From: CAZBEL01 sp964628055
GTDB taxonomy: Bacteria; Fidelibacterota; Marinisomatia; Marinisomatales; TCS56
Direction of reading: 5' to 3'
Assembly (NCBI GenBank): GCA_964628055.1
Contig: CAZVNL010000014.1
Location: forward strand, 1 to 58,274
Length of the DNA: 58,274 nucleotides
Part shown: positions 26,131-35,528 of the stretch, piece after piece
How the letters are laid out: each line of letters opens with the position of its first letter
Numbering within the stretch: position 1 is the first letter of the stretch
Program-made: the position numbers and the translations under genes
The notes under the pieces: generated by a model
Told to the model about the DNA's origin: nothing
Databases searched by the model: none
What the model saw: the letters and a program-made list of their open reading frames with translations, nothing else

Positions 26131-26790
26131 TTAGTAACGTTCAAAACGAACCCTCTGGTAAAGCTGGTCGAAGATGACACCCATGGTGAAACCGCCCACA
26201 TGGGCAAACCAGGCAACGCCACCGGTGGTGTCGATGCCTAATGTTCCCAGACCGTTGGTGAGTTGAACCAGGAACCAGAACCCCAGGACGTAGAATGCAG
26301 GTACCTGGATTGTGGTGATGAAAATGAAGATGAAAATCAGTACATGAACGCGAGCATGGGGGTACCGGACCATGTAGGTTCCGAGTACGCCGGCGATGGC
26401 CCCACTGGCGCCTACCATGGGAATGGGGGAAGAGGCGTTGACTAACACTTGGGTTAAAGCGGCGCCAATCCCACAGAGCAGGTAAAAAATGAGATATTTC
26501 CAATGGCCAAAGGCACTTTCTACGTTATCTCCGAAGATCCACAAAAACCACATGTTGCCTATTAGATGGAACAATCCCCCATGGATGAACATGGAGGTAA
26601 AAATGTTTGCCAGGGCAAAGTCAGCTGGAATGAGGCCATAGGCGTGGATGAATTGCCTGGGGAGGCGGGGATCGGTGAGGCCCAGCCCTGTTTGGTACAG
26701 GAAGACCAGGACATTGAGCGCAATGAGGAAGTAATTTACATAGGGAACCAGGATTCTCGGGTTATCGTCGCGGTACGGGAAAAACATCAA
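26131..26790 (-). CDS. Rhomboid-family intramembrane serine protease
   Basis: Six-helix membrane protein, 219 aa. MVGASGAIAGVLGTYM has the catalytic Ser in GASG, and WFAHVGGFTMGVIFD the catalytic His in the last helix. HGGLFHLIGNMWFLWIFGDNVE is the conserved loop-1/helix-2 region. It cuts membrane-spanning substrates; the targets are unknown. Its start overlaps the M23 gene stop by 4 nt, and cdd follows after 3 nt, so a membrane protease heads the nucleoside salvage run. Confidence 0.94.
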   Translation of the reverse strand: MMFFPYRDDNPRILVPYVNYFLIALNVLVFLYQTGLGLTDPRLPRQFIHAYGLIPADFALANIFTSMFIHGGLFHLIGNMWFLWIFGDNVESAFGHWKYLIFYLLCGIGAALTQVLVNASSPIPMVGASGAIAGVLGTYMVRYPHARVHVLIFIFIFITTIQVPAFYVLGFWFLVQLTNGLGTLGIDTTGGVAWFAHVGGFTMGVIFDQLYQRVRFERY

Positions 26791-29039
26791 TCTATGGTGA
26801 ATTGGATCGTTCGGGTAGCAGAGTTGCCGGCTTTATCTCTCACAGTGGCAGTCATGGTATGGACCCCCGAAGATAAGGGTTCTACCAGGTTGTAGGATAA
26901 TTCTTTTCTCACCGGTTGGTAGGCCAAAAGCAGGGCAACACCGTCCAGTGTAAGGGTTAGGGTGGACTCCCGTGGGTCTATGCTGGAGAGATCATCCTTT
27001 ACTTGCACCCATAATCTTCGTACGTCAGAGAATGAGTAGCGACCGCCGTCACCAGGGAAAAAGCCAGTAAAGGTAGGAGGTGTTGAATCCTGAAGGATAG
27101 CGACGGCCTCCATGCTGGATAGAGCCCCGGTGAGGACGCGGCGACTCCGGGAATTGTGGGAGGGGATGTAGGTCCAACCGTCGTCGGCATCGTAGTAGTA
27201 CAGGGCCAGGTGTTCCAGATCACGATAGGCCTCTTTGTAGCGAATCCCAACCCGTAAGGTGTCTCGCAGGGGAACGTCAAAAGGCTGGAGTTGGTACGCT
27301 CGGGAGAGCAAAGTCCCACCTTCCGCAGGAGCGGGGTTGTCTACGACTTCAATCCACATGAGGGTGGATTCGTACAGGGAGGTGGGGAGTATTTGCGCCG
27401 AGCATAAGCGATCGTTAGAGAAGACGGTAGTGAGCGTGTTGGGGACCGCTAATTGGGGATTGAATTTAAAGCGGGTTTCCCAGTCCAGGTCGTCGGAAAA
27501 GAGGGTAATAACCTGGTCAGTTCCGGCTATTGTAGACGGGGTTAAGGCCGGGCTTAAATAAACAGTGGGTTGGACCTGTTCCAGGAGAATGGGGACGATG
27601 CGGGAGCCCTTTTGTAATTTTAGGAGGAGGGGGGAGGAGGTAAAGGGTTTGGTCTCCACCTGAAGATACACGTTTCCCTCGATCTGGCGAATTTCCAGGT
27701 CCACTTCCGGTTTTGTAGTGGAGATGCGGTTTAGCGGGCCGGACCAGTGGATTGGTTTGGAGTGGCCCCCCAATATGTTGACGCCTAAAAATTGCAACAA
27801 TCGATTCTGCACCTCCTTGCGAGGGAGGGTAATACGGAGACCCTCGGGTGTAGTTTCTTGCTGGAGGATAGTCACTTGGGCATCGGCATATCCGAAAAGT
27901 GTAAAGCTGTAAACGGTTACGGATTTTAAGGGGAATTTGGTTCGCACCGGTTTCAACAGGTAGGTAAAACCGGTGGTGGTTTCACCGCGGGTTTGAAGGG
28001 CTATTTCTATGGGGGGCTGGATGAACAAGGTGCCCGTGCAAAGACTTCGGTTGCCAGCGGCGTCCTCCACGTCGATTTCTAAATAGTGGTAGCCCGGTGT
28101 TAGCGATAGGATCCCTGTGGGACTATCCCGATTTATTGTTGTTTGCGGCAGATGTTTACGACGATATAACCGTATGAACGCACCCAAATTCAGCCGCTTT
28201 AGACGATAGTCCTGGACAATGCGGACGGAGTTGGATTCATCGTAATCTAGGCTGTCGAAGGTCAGGCTGTAAACCGGTTGTTGATCTACCGATACGGTAA
28301 CTTGGTAGATTTGGTATTTATTGGGGACCCCCTGGATCCGGTCGACAGCCCGTAGAGCGAGTCCGAAAGTACCGGAGCCATTCACTGTGTCCGGTAAGGA
28401 GTAACGGCCCTTTTTATCCCGTAGGAAAGGTAGGATCTGGGGCAGGGTGCTGCCGTTGATCCAGGTATTGGGAGACAGGGGAATGATTGCCATTTCGAAG
28501 GGAATGGGAGGTATTAGGTCAGGGACTTGAAACCCGTGCGTCAGGGGGTTGAGGGGTTGCTCTTTAGCGTTACGTATTTCGAAATGCAAGTGGGGGGCAA
28601 AGGAATACCCGGTATCCCCGGAGTAACCGATAAGGTCTCCTTTTTTCACTGTGAAGTTACCCGGCCGGAAGTAGGTATTCACCAGGTAGGATTGTTTTTT
28701 TCCCTGCTGCTTTCTCAGAATTTGTTCCAGGAAGGGTGCAAAACGATTTAGGTGGGCATAGACAGCGGTGTAGCCTTTTTCGGTGGTGAGATATAAAGCC
28801 TTACCATAACCCACAAAGTTGGCCACCATGCGGGAAATATAGCCGTCTTCCACAGCATAGACGGGGTAGCCGGTACGGTCGGTTTTCAAATCAAGGCCCA
28901 TGTGGAAATGGTCACCCCGGAACTCTCCAAAGTTGGAGGAGAAAGTTTGTCCGGACTCAATCGGCCAATAGTAATCCTGCGAAAAAAGGCTGCAGAAGCC
29001 CAATAAGGCGAGGACCAAGGTGCGTTTATGAATCATCAT
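26787..29039 (-). CDS. Exported M23 (LytM-like) metallopeptidase with long beta-rich C-terminus
   Basis: Exported protein of 750 aa. After a signal peptide (about 1-20) the M23 domain spans about 25-170. HxxxD (HMGLD) and PHLHFEI supply the zinc ligands and catalytic His, with YAVEDGYISRMV and KKGDLIGYSGDTGYSFAPHLHFE typical of LytM peptidases. Because all zinc residues are present, it may cut peptidoglycan cross-links. The remaining about 570 residues are beta-rich with Ig-like features (YLEIDVEDAAGNRS near 335, TMTATVRDKAGNSATR at the end). This architecture is found in FCB bacteria. Overlaps the rhomboid gene by 4 nt. Confidence 0.9.
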   Translation of the reverse strand: MMIHKRTLVLALLGFCSLFSQDYYWPIESGQTFSSNFGEFRGDHFHMGLDLKTDRTGYPVYAVEDGYISRMVANFVGYGKALYLTTEKGYTAVYAHLNRFAPFLEQILRKQQGKKQSYLVNTYFRPGNFTVKKGDLIGYSGDTGYSFAPHLHFEIRNAKEQPLNPLTHGFQVPDLIPPIPFEMAIIPLSPNTWINGSTLPQILPFLRDKKGRYSLPDTVNGSGTFGLALRAVDRIQGVPNKYQIYQVTVSVDQQPVYSLTFDSLDYDESNSVRIVQDYRLKRLNLGAFIRLYRRKHLPQTTINRDSPTGILSLTPGYHYLEIDVEDAAGNRSLCTGTLFIQPPIEIALQTRGETTTGFTYLLKPVRTKFPLKSVTVYSFTLFGYADAQVTILQQETTPEGLRITLPRKEVQNRLLQFLGVNILGGHSKPIHWSGPLNRISTTKPEVDLEIRQIEGNVYLQVETKPFTSSPLLLKLQKGSRIVPILLEQVQPTVYLSPALTPSTIAGTDQVITLFSDDLDWETRFKFNPQLAVPNTLTTVFSNDRLCSAQILPTSLYESTLMWIEVVDNPAPAEGGTLLSRAYQLQPFDVPLRDTLRVGIRYKEAYRDLEHLALYYYDADDGWTYIPSHNSRSRRVLTGALSSMEAVAILQDSTPPTFTGFFPGDGGRYSFSDVRRLWVQVKDDLSSIDPRESTLTLTLDGVALLLAYQPVRKELSYNLVEPLSSGVHTMTATVRDKAGNSATRTIQFTID

Positions 29040-29146
29040 TATAAAGAATGCTCTGGGGGCAATTTATTGACCTGGGGGAGCAGATTCAACGGTTTATAAA
29101 GGAGAACGCAGTATAGGGGATCGATTATTTACCGACCCCCTTCAGC

Positions 29147-29965
29147 TCAAGGTTGTTTTAAGGCTTCCACTTCCTCCTGCAATTTTTCCAGTTCTTCACG
29201 AAGGTCCTTTAATTCCTCTTGAATGTCTTTCGGTAGGTGCGAAGGTCGGCAATTCTCCCAGTCTGGTATGGCGAACTTCGAAAGCTCTTTGTCGAAGAAA
29301 TAGCCGTGGGCATTGGGTTCCATATCCAGTTTCCATGATAAACGGCTTTGTTCGCCTAAAGTGGCCGTCGTGTTTTGCTCCCGGCCCCGGCGAAAGTAGG
29401 TAATAGTCACCTCCGTTTCCGGATCGTAACTGCGGATAGTCTGGGTCAATTCCCGCGGGTCGCTGATAATTGTGTCATCAATCCGGGTAATAATATCCCC
29501 TGCTTTGAGGTGTGCTTTATCGGCCGGGCTCTGGCGAACCACTGCGGAAATGAGGACGCCACCATCTCCCTTGACCTTGAAGTAATCCCGGAGTTGATCG
29601 GTGAGCTCCTGGATTTGCACTCCCAGGTAACCCCCTTTCCCTTTCATCCGATTGATGAAAATGTCTCGAAGGTCCTCATCCTCGTCATCCACCGGTGACC
29701 GCACGTCGACGTCGAACTGTAAATTCTCTAATTCATTCTCTAAAGCCGACAGCGCTTTCTCGTTATTCAGGTCTACCTCATAAGTCTTGGTATCGCCGTC
29801 TTTCTTGATAGTCAACTGGAGAATATTATCTTCCACGTGGGCCTTGATTTCCACCTCTTCCTCGTCAGCCTTAATTGCAACCACTTTTTTGCCTTTCAGG
29901 GTCTTTTGGGCGGTGGCAGTAGTAAAGCTAAAAAGTAAGAATCCCGTTAACAGCAAGCGCAACAT
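29147..29965 (-). CDS. Exported PDZ-domain protein
   Basis: 272 aa from ATG 29963-29965, which has a strong ribosome site (AAAGGAGG). A start further upstream would add an unlikely basic leader before the signal peptide MLRLLLTGFLLFSFTTATAQ. The N-terminal part is acidic and lysine-rich. A PDZ domain lies at about 112-205 (GGYLGVQIQELTDQLRDYF, PADKAHLKAGDIITRIDD). No trypsin domain is present, unlike DegP/HtrA. The C-terminus (about 240-272) is a coiled coil of Glu, Leu and Lys. It may be a periplasmic scaffold or adaptor. Divergent from the DUF6588 gene. Confidence 0.82.
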   Translation of the reverse strand: MLRLLLTGFLLFSFTTATAQKTLKGKKVVAIKADEEEVEIKAHVEDNILQLTIKKDGDTKTYEVDLNNEKALSALENELENLQFDVDVRSPVDDEDEDLRDIFINRMKGKGGYLGVQIQELTDQLRDYFKVKGDGGVLISAVVRQSPADKAHLKAGDIITRIDDTIISDPRELTQTIRSYDPETEVTITYFRRGREQNTTATLGEQSRLSWKLDMEPNAHGYFFDKELSKFAIPDWENCRPSHLPKDIQEELKDLREELEKLQEEVEALKQP

Positions 29966-30189
29966 AACGCCTCCTTTCAGTTTTGGAGGTGTAATGTTTT
30001 TCCCGTACGGTTTGTTCCGGTCTGTGATGGGAGACACACGGGAAAAAATAAAATGTGTTAAACCCTTGAAAAAGCTGTTAAATTAGCGATGATATTTTTT
30101 CCGGGAGGTTTTCACGAACCGCATTTTTTATCTAGGAAAGAGAACGTAAACTTTTCGGAATGGTAACACATAAACAAAGGAGCCAAACT
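29966..30189. promoter_or_regulatory. Divergent promoter region with inverted repeat
   Basis: 224-bp A+T-rich intergenic region between the minus-strand PDZ gene and the plus-strand DUF6588 gene. A perfect 10-bp inverted repeat TTTTTCCCGT / ACGGGAAAAA lies at 29997-30006 and 30038-30047, in the leader of the PDZ gene. A weak plus-strand promoter TTGAAA (30066-30071) with ATGATA at 30089-30094 (17-bp spacer) precedes the DUF6588 gene, whose ribosome site is AAAGGAG at 30176-30182. Confidence 0.4.
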
Positions 30190-31275
30190 ATGCGGTCAGT
30201 TTTTAACAAACTTACAGTCGTCGTTACGGTACTCATGATAACCCTGCCTTCCTATGGTCAGACTCTTCAAGAAACTTTGGAATCCATGTTGCAAGAGAAT
30301 GCCAAGGGCTATTTGAGCCCCGTAGTTACTGCTTTCGGTACGGGGGTTAATTCGGGGACTTTCCACACGGCCAAGTCCCATAAGATGTTGGGTTTCGACG
30401 TGACGCTTAATGTGTCCGTCGTGGCGGTTCCCGACGCTAGCCAGGAGTATGAGTTCTACATCTCCGACCAACCAATATCTTTCCCTATCAGCTTTAACGA
30501 TGCCACCGGTCAAACCCAAACGGTTACTGTGAAACTCTCACCCGACGAACTGTATGATGAAAACCGTACTTCGTCCACCTTTTTTGGGAAGAAAGAGAGT
30601 AATATAATAGCGGTGGATACGGATGCAGCGACGAACTCTGTGATAAGCCAGATTGCCAGCACAACGGGATTAAGTGAGAGTGACATAGATACCTACGCCG
30701 GCGACGACATTAGCACTGCCATCGGGGAAAATTTGCCTGATATCAAAACTCCGGAAGGTTTCGGTTTCCCCGCTTTACCCATGATCATGCCCCAGGTATC
30801 GGTTGGTTTACCCATGGATATCGAGGTAACCTTGAGGGGTTTCCCCAAGGCCAATCTGGGAGATGCCGGGGAGCTGTCCTTTTTTGGTTTTGGTGGTAAA
30901 ATTGGCTTGACCCAGTTTATTCCCATCCCCATGTTTCCGGTACAGTTGTCGGCAGGATACTATTTGACCAGCCTTAAGCTGGGGGATGTGCTGGAATCAA
31001 ACCATAGTGTTATGACCCTACAGGCCAGTAAAAGCCTCCCCTTTCTCACAATTTACGGGGGCTTTGGATTGGAGAGCAGTTCCATGGATGTGAATTACAC
31101 CTATATTGGTGAAAACAACATGGATCTTCCCGTCAGCTTTTCCCTGGATGGTGATAATACTTTTAGGACGATCGTGGGACTGCGTTTGAAGTTAGCCGTG
31201 TTAAGCATTAATGCTGACTATAACGTCGGTGAATACTCAACGGCAAACATAGGTGTTGGGTTTACCTTACGTTAA
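30190..31275 (+). CDS. DUF6588-like exported beta-barrel protein
   Basis: 361 aa from ATG 30190, chosen over an upstream frame because AAAGGAG precedes it by 8 nt and MRSVFNKLTVVVTVLMITLPSYGQ is a proper signal peptide. The mature part is Gly- and Ser-rich with features of an outer-membrane barrel (FFGFGGKIGLTQFIPIPMFPVQLSAGYYL, ending in a strand VGFTLR). The overall look matches DUF6588 proteins of FCB bacteria, function not known. Ends in a terminator; single-gene unit. Confidence 0.78.
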   Translation: MRSVFNKLTVVVTVLMITLPSYGQTLQETLESMLQENAKGYLSPVVTAFGTGVNSGTFHTAKSHKMLGFDVTLNVSVVAVPDASQEYEFYISDQPISFPISFNDATGQTQTVTVKLSPDELYDENRTSSTFFGKKESNIIAVDTDAATNSVISQIASTTGLSESDIDTYAGDDISTAIGENLPDIKTPEGFGFPALPMIMPQVSVGLPMDIEVTLRGFPKANLGDAGELSFFGFGGKIGLTQFIPIPMFPVQLSAGYYLTSLKLGDVLESNHSVMTLQASKSLPFLTIYGGFGLESSSMDVNYTYIGENNMDLPVSFSLDGDNTFRTIVGLRLKLAVLSINADYNVGEYSTANIGVGFTLR

Positions 31276-31300
31276 ACGCCTTTCATGTCACTAACTATAG

Positions 31301-31331
31301 AAAGGGGTACCCGCAGAGCGTGTACCCCTTT
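31301..31331 (+). terminator. Terminator after the DUF6588 gene
   Basis: Perfect 10-bp stem AAAGGGGTAC / GTACCCCTTT with an 11-nt loop, followed by a T-rich stretch interrupted by CG (TCGTTTT). Lies 25 nt after the stop codon. Confidence 0.7.
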
Positions 31332-31393
31332 TCGTTTTCTGTCAATCATTGGAGGTGAAAAGGGTTTGTAAAACTACCAGGGTAGAGGAAGGA

Positions 31394-32200
31394 ATGCCGT
31401 GTAGAAAAAAACACCTCTTTCGGCTTTTCAGGGCCTCGTCCGTACTTGTCTTGCTGGTGTATTTTGCCGGATTGTCCGGCAATGCGGTTACGGCCCAGAC
31501 TTTACCTTATCAGACCTTTTCATTTCAAGAACTTCGCCTTGGTTCGGACGTCAAGATCAGTGGTAAAGCCCTCATGGCCCGAGGTACCGGTTGGATCCGC
31601 ATCGTTGACGCGCCGGTGAACAGCGATAGCATTCTATACCTGGCGCTCCACGGCTATGCCTCCCAAGGTTATGAATGGATTTACCTCCTTAAGCGGTTAG
31701 CCCAGACTGGTTTCCCCACTTATTTTTACCGTTACGATTGGACCCTGTGCCCCGATACGCTGGTAGCGCTAATCCAAAAGGATATTAGGCGTTTACTGGG
31801 ATGGATGACCGGGGTAAAGAAATTGGTGTTAATTGCCCATAGTTACGGCGGTTTACTGGCCGTCTCCCTGGCCAGTGAGCCGCCAGTGCCGGCGCCGGTG
31901 TTTGAAGTCCACGTCGTAGCTGCCCCTTTGGCAGGGCACCCGGCCATCGTCAAACGCTGCGGTGAGCACAGCCCTGTGCTTTTCGACAGCACCTTGGTTT
32001 TGCCACCCCAGGTTACCCTCTATCAATGGCGTACCATCCAGGAGCAGGATGGGGCCTACCGCATGCTGGACACGGACCCTCAGGTGGTGAATATACCCGG
32101 TAGCATGGTAACCGTTTTACCCCCCCTTTTAGATGGGCACCGCTTAGGTCACAATTGGTCGCTCACCTGGGTCATTGACGCATATCTCGGGTCGAAATAA
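31394..32200 (+). CDS. Exported alpha/beta hydrolase
   Basis: 268 aa from ATG 31394; GAGG lies 5 nt before it. The frame is open further upstream to TTG 31349, but the ATG gives a normal signal peptide (MPCRKKHLFRLFRASSVLVLLVYFAGLSGNAVTAQ). The mature part has ALHGYASQGYEW (oxyanion side), LIAHSYGGLLAV with the nucleophile Ser in AHSYG, and GHRLGHNWSL with a candidate catalytic His. It resembles lipases and esterases of the AB hydrolase fold. The substrate is unknown. It stands alone between a terminator and the convergent lamin-tail-domain gene. Confidence 0.8.
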   Translation: MPCRKKHLFRLFRASSVLVLLVYFAGLSGNAVTAQTLPYQTFSFQELRLGSDVKISGKALMARGTGWIRIVDAPVNSDSILYLALHGYASQGYEWIYLLKRLAQTGFPTYFYRYDWTLCPDTLVALIQKDIRRLLGWMTGVKKLVLIAHSYGGLLAVSLASEPPVPAPVFEVHVVAAPLAGHPAIVKRCGEHSPVLFDSTLVLPPQVTLYQWRTIQEQDGAYRMLDTDPQVVNIPGSMVTVLPPLLDGHRLGHNWSLTWVIDAYLGSK

Positions 32201-32270
32201 GGGGACAAAGTTCCTGGGCGAGACATTTCCCTTGCTCGGTAGATAGAATTGGGATAGCGAATTCCCGATA

Positions 32271-35200
32271 CTATCGTTTCGCCAGTACCGCTGTCCGTAT
32301 TTTTTCCCAATATTTACCGGTAGACACATCCCGAGCAGTGACTTTGATGATATAAATCCCCGTACGTGCTGACTGCCCGTTGGAGCGCTTCCCCGTCCAG
32401 GTTAAGATACCTTCTTCGGGGATGTAGCGGTTCCAGTAAGGAGTGGCAATGGTACGGCCGATTACGTCAAAAATCTCCACCCTCACCGTCGCCTGGGCAA
32501 AGGGAAGGCAATAGTGCATGGTAAGGACGTCATCCACGCCGTCGCCGTCTGGTGAAAAGGGGTTCGGTGCCAGTTGGAGGCTCCCTTTCTCTGGCAAGGT
32601 ACCAAAAAAGACACTGTTAATAGTACCAGGAGTCATGCCCTGTTCATTAACAGCTAAACCCCAGCGTTGAGGATCGTTGGACGTAAAATCGGGGCGGAAT
32701 TTCTCCGTGGAACGGCCGTCGATGATAGGCCAGTTTCCATCGTAGACGAGAGAGTCAATGATCGTCCCGGTGGCGTCATAGAGGTAAATGGCGTCGCTGG
32801 TATTATTCAAGCTGGGGAGCCCTTTTAAGGGTACCACCAGGGTTTGAATATCAGGAAACTGTTGTATAAGGACCGAATCGGCGCTCACTATCAGGTAGCT
32901 ATCAGGAAGGAGCGTGACGGTAGGGAAAATGTGGCGTTGTTGGGCCTTGTCGCTGAGGGACCAATTTTTCAATTCGATTTGCTGGGAGGTGTACAGTTCG
33001 ACGAACTCAGTTTGATTACTGTCGGGTCGGCAAAAAAATTCGTTGATGACAGTGGTTCCAAAAGGGTGGCTTACCAGTATCGTGTCGTGAGCAATGTTGT
33101 TGGTAGGATTCATGTCTACAGAGCTACTGAGGACTAATTGGACCACGTGTTCGCCGGGAGTGAGGGGCTCCAGCTCCAGGGTTACCAGGGTTGTTTCGGA
33201 AGGTGCAATGGCAGGAACTGGGGCCGAGGCAAGCTCCTCGTCCTGTTCTTCCACGGTTACGTTTCCATTGAAGTCGGTCACGCCAACGTTCACCACGGGG
33301 ACCAGAAGGCTGAACTGTTCATTGGGACGGGGATAGTGAGGCTTATGTTGGATAGCCTCCGGAAGCAGGGCACCGTCAACGTCGAACAGGGCCACAGAGT
33401 TCAACGTGCCGGGTGTCATCCCCAGCGGGGCCGTGGAGACCTTCCAATAGTGAGGATTAGAAGAAATGTACTCCGGGCGGATTTTCTCTGTAGAACGCTC
33501 ATCGACAAGGGGCCATTGAGGGTCGTAGTGCAAGGAATCGATGACGGTTCCGGTCATATCGTAGAGATAGAGGGCGTCACCACTGTTGTTTAGAGCTGGT
33601 AATCCCCGGGCGGGGACGAGAAAAGGCACTCCCGACGGCACCAGGGGCAGTAATACGGAATCGGCAGCGATGATGAGGTAATCGTTAGGTTCTACGGAAA
33701 TGGTAGCGAAACGGTGTCCAGACTTTTTATTGTCACTGATAGACCACTCCTCTAGGCGGACGTGGATCAGACTCACCAACTCTACGAATTCTACCTGGTC
33801 GTTATTGGGTTTAGCCATGAATTCATTTAATTGAACCGTCCCGAAGGGATAGCGCACGCGGAGCGTATCGATTTGACTGTTGTTCGCCGTGTTCAGGTCC
33901 CCGGGCACCTCCAACTGAAACAACAGGGGTTGAATTCCCGACGGGAACGGTGCCAGGGTAACGCTCACCAGCGTTGTTTCGGCCATGGCTAGGGACGGCA
34001 CCGTTACCTGATCCAAAAGGGAGGCATTCCAGTACACGCTTAAGGTGGCCGTGAAAGGAGTAACACCGATATTCGCCACCGTGACAGTGGCGGTTACCGG
34101 CTCATCCGACTGTGGGAAAGGAGGGGTGAATTTTATTCCGTTGGGGCTGAGTGCGCCGTCCAGCGCCAGGGGAGTTACTGAGTTCACCTTCCCGGGGGTC
34201 ATGCCCGTTGAATCAATGGCCGGTAACCAACTGGTGGAATCTTCAGAGGGGTAGTAAGGGAATATTTTTTCCATAGAAATTCCCGTCGAGTAGCCCCAGT
34301 GATTCGTGTAGGATAGGGAGTCGATCAACGTCTCGAAGGGGTCGAAGACCCGAATCGCGTCGGCGCTGTTGTTGAGACTGGGAAAGCCTCCCTGAGGAAC
34401 CAGGTACTGCACGTCCGGTGGGACGAGATTAATCAGGGCGGAATCGTGGGCTACAACGATCAAATCTCCTGCCGCTACCATCGTTTCGGGCAATTGATAG
34501 GCCAGGCCGACGTTATTATCCGTTACCCGCCAATCTTGTAGATTGACCCCGTCGATACCTTGGTAGACCAATTCCACAAACTCGGTTTGACCGTTAGACG
34601 GTTGTGGCAGAAACTCGTTGATGGTAAATGTTCCGGCCGGGTAGCGCACTCCCAGGAGAGCGGAGCCTTCGTTGTTCATGGTGTCGCCATCGGCGGGAAT
34701 GATGAGGGTAGTCACAATCGTTTGTGGACCGGAAGGGAATGGTCCCAGGATAGTCGTTAAAGTCAGGGTGTCCAGCGGATTCATGGTAGGGACAGAGAGG
34801 GTTTCCAGTGAGTTTCCAGCCCAGGATGTGTTGAGTTCTCCATCCATCGGATTTAATCCCTGATTCGAGATGGTGATAGAAAGGGTGGCGAATTCACCGG
34901 GGGAGATGACCGGCGGCGTGAAAGTCAGAGCGTCTGGTAAAATTTCGCCGTCAACGGGGAGGGGTAAAACGGAGTTCGGCGCCCCGGGAGTTCCCAGGGA
35001 GTCTTCGCTGGCTCGCCAGTTGTTGGGGGTGTTGGGGTAGTTGAGACGGAGCTTCTCAATACTGAAGCCGTCGGGAGCAATGTCGTTCCACCCCAAGGAG
35101 TCGATTATCGTTCCACTGGAATCGATGAGATAAAGGGAATCGTTAGCGGAGAGGCCATTGCCAATGCTGGAGTCGTCCACTTTCATTAAAATGACTCCCG

Positions 35201-35495
35201 GGGGAATAGAGTCGGTATAAAGACCGCTGGAGAAATTATAATCTCCTTCTAAAAGAAGGCCGTATCCTAAGGGGGGTAGTTCCCGACCGAAACCAGAGTC
35301 TACGATGGCGTCGGTACTGCTTTTGTCACGAATCTGCCAGCCGGTGAGGTCCACCGTATCGGTCGAAGAGAGGTTGAACAGTTCTACGAATTCGTTGGGT
35401 GAATCGGTACCGTCCAGATCGTACATGACCTCAGTGATGAGCACCTGTGCACAGAGCGGAAGGGTAAACAAGACGTAAAAGGGAAAGTACTTCAA
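32271..35495 (-). CDS. Secreted lamin-tail-domain repeat protein with FlgD-like C-terminus
   Basis: A 1074-aa exported protein: signal peptide MKYFPFYVLFTLPLCAQ, then four lamin-tail-domain repeats marked by INEF or ITEV ... EFVEL, W.(I/V/L)(R/S/T)D and YLIV.A.DS (about 18-165, 290-430, 550-690, 815-955). Between them lie three CARDB/Ig-like domains of about 110 aa, each starting near DG.L.P. The last about 105 residues begin PNPFSPDGDGVDDVLT and contain EIFDVIGRTI and TGIYIIKV, the FlgD-like or sorting-domain pattern of FCB secreted proteins. Likely anchored to or secreted through the outer membrane. The repeats are strongly similar, which suggests duplication. Confidence 0.88.
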   Translation of the reverse strand: MKYFPFYVLFTLPLCAQVLITEVMYDLDGTDSPNEFVELFNLSSTDTVDLTGWQIRDKSSTDAIVDSGFGRELPPLGYGLLLEGDYNFSSGLYTDSIPPGVILMKVDDSSIGNGLSANDSLYLIDSSGTIIDSLGWNDIAPDGFSIEKLRLNYPNTPNNWRASEDSLGTPGAPNSVLPLPVDGEILPDALTFTPPVISPGEFATLSITISNQGLNPMDGELNTSWAGNSLETLSVPTMNPLDTLTLTTILGPFPSGPQTIVTTLIIPADGDTMNNEGSALLGVRYPAGTFTINEFLPQPSNGQTEFVELVYQGIDGVNLQDWRVTDNNVGLAYQLPETMVAAGDLIVVAHDSALINLVPPDVQYLVPQGGFPSLNNSADAIRVFDPFETLIDSLSYTNHWGYSTGISMEKIFPYYPSEDSTSWLPAIDSTGMTPGKVNSVTPLALDGALSPNGIKFTPPFPQSDEPVTATVTVANIGVTPFTATLSVYWNASLLDQVTVPSLAMAETTLVSVTLAPFPSGIQPLLFQLEVPGDLNTANNSQIDTLRVRYPFGTVQLNEFMAKPNNDQVEFVELVSLIHVRLEEWSISDNKKSGHRFATISVEPNDYLIIAADSVLLPLVPSGVPFLVPARGLPALNNSGDALYLYDMTGTVIDSLHYDPQWPLVDERSTEKIRPEYISSNPHYWKVSTAPLGMTPGTLNSVALFDVDGALLPEAIQHKPHYPRPNEQFSLLVPVVNVGVTDFNGNVTVEEQDEELASAPVPAIAPSETTLVTLELEPLTPGEHVVQLVLSSSVDMNPTNNIAHDTILVSHPFGTTVINEFFCRPDSNQTEFVELYTSQQIELKNWSLSDKAQQRHIFPTVTLLPDSYLIVSADSVLIQQFPDIQTLVVPLKGLPSLNNTSDAIYLYDATGTIIDSLVYDGNWPIIDGRSTEKFRPDFTSNDPQRWGLAVNEQGMTPGTINSVFFGTLPEKGSLQLAPNPFSPDGDGVDDVLTMHYCLPFAQATVRVEIFDVIGRTIATPYWNRYIPEEGILTWTGKRSNGQSARTGIYIIKVTARDVSTGKYWEKIRTAVLAKR

Positions 35496-35528
35496 AATAG
35501 ATGGCAGGCTTGAGATTAATTCATGGAT

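Noticed and set aside
32201..32270. Bidirectional terminator between the hydrolase and the lamin-tail-domain gene
   Set aside because: Only a weak stem (GGGATAGCGAATTCCC) with no T run on either strand.
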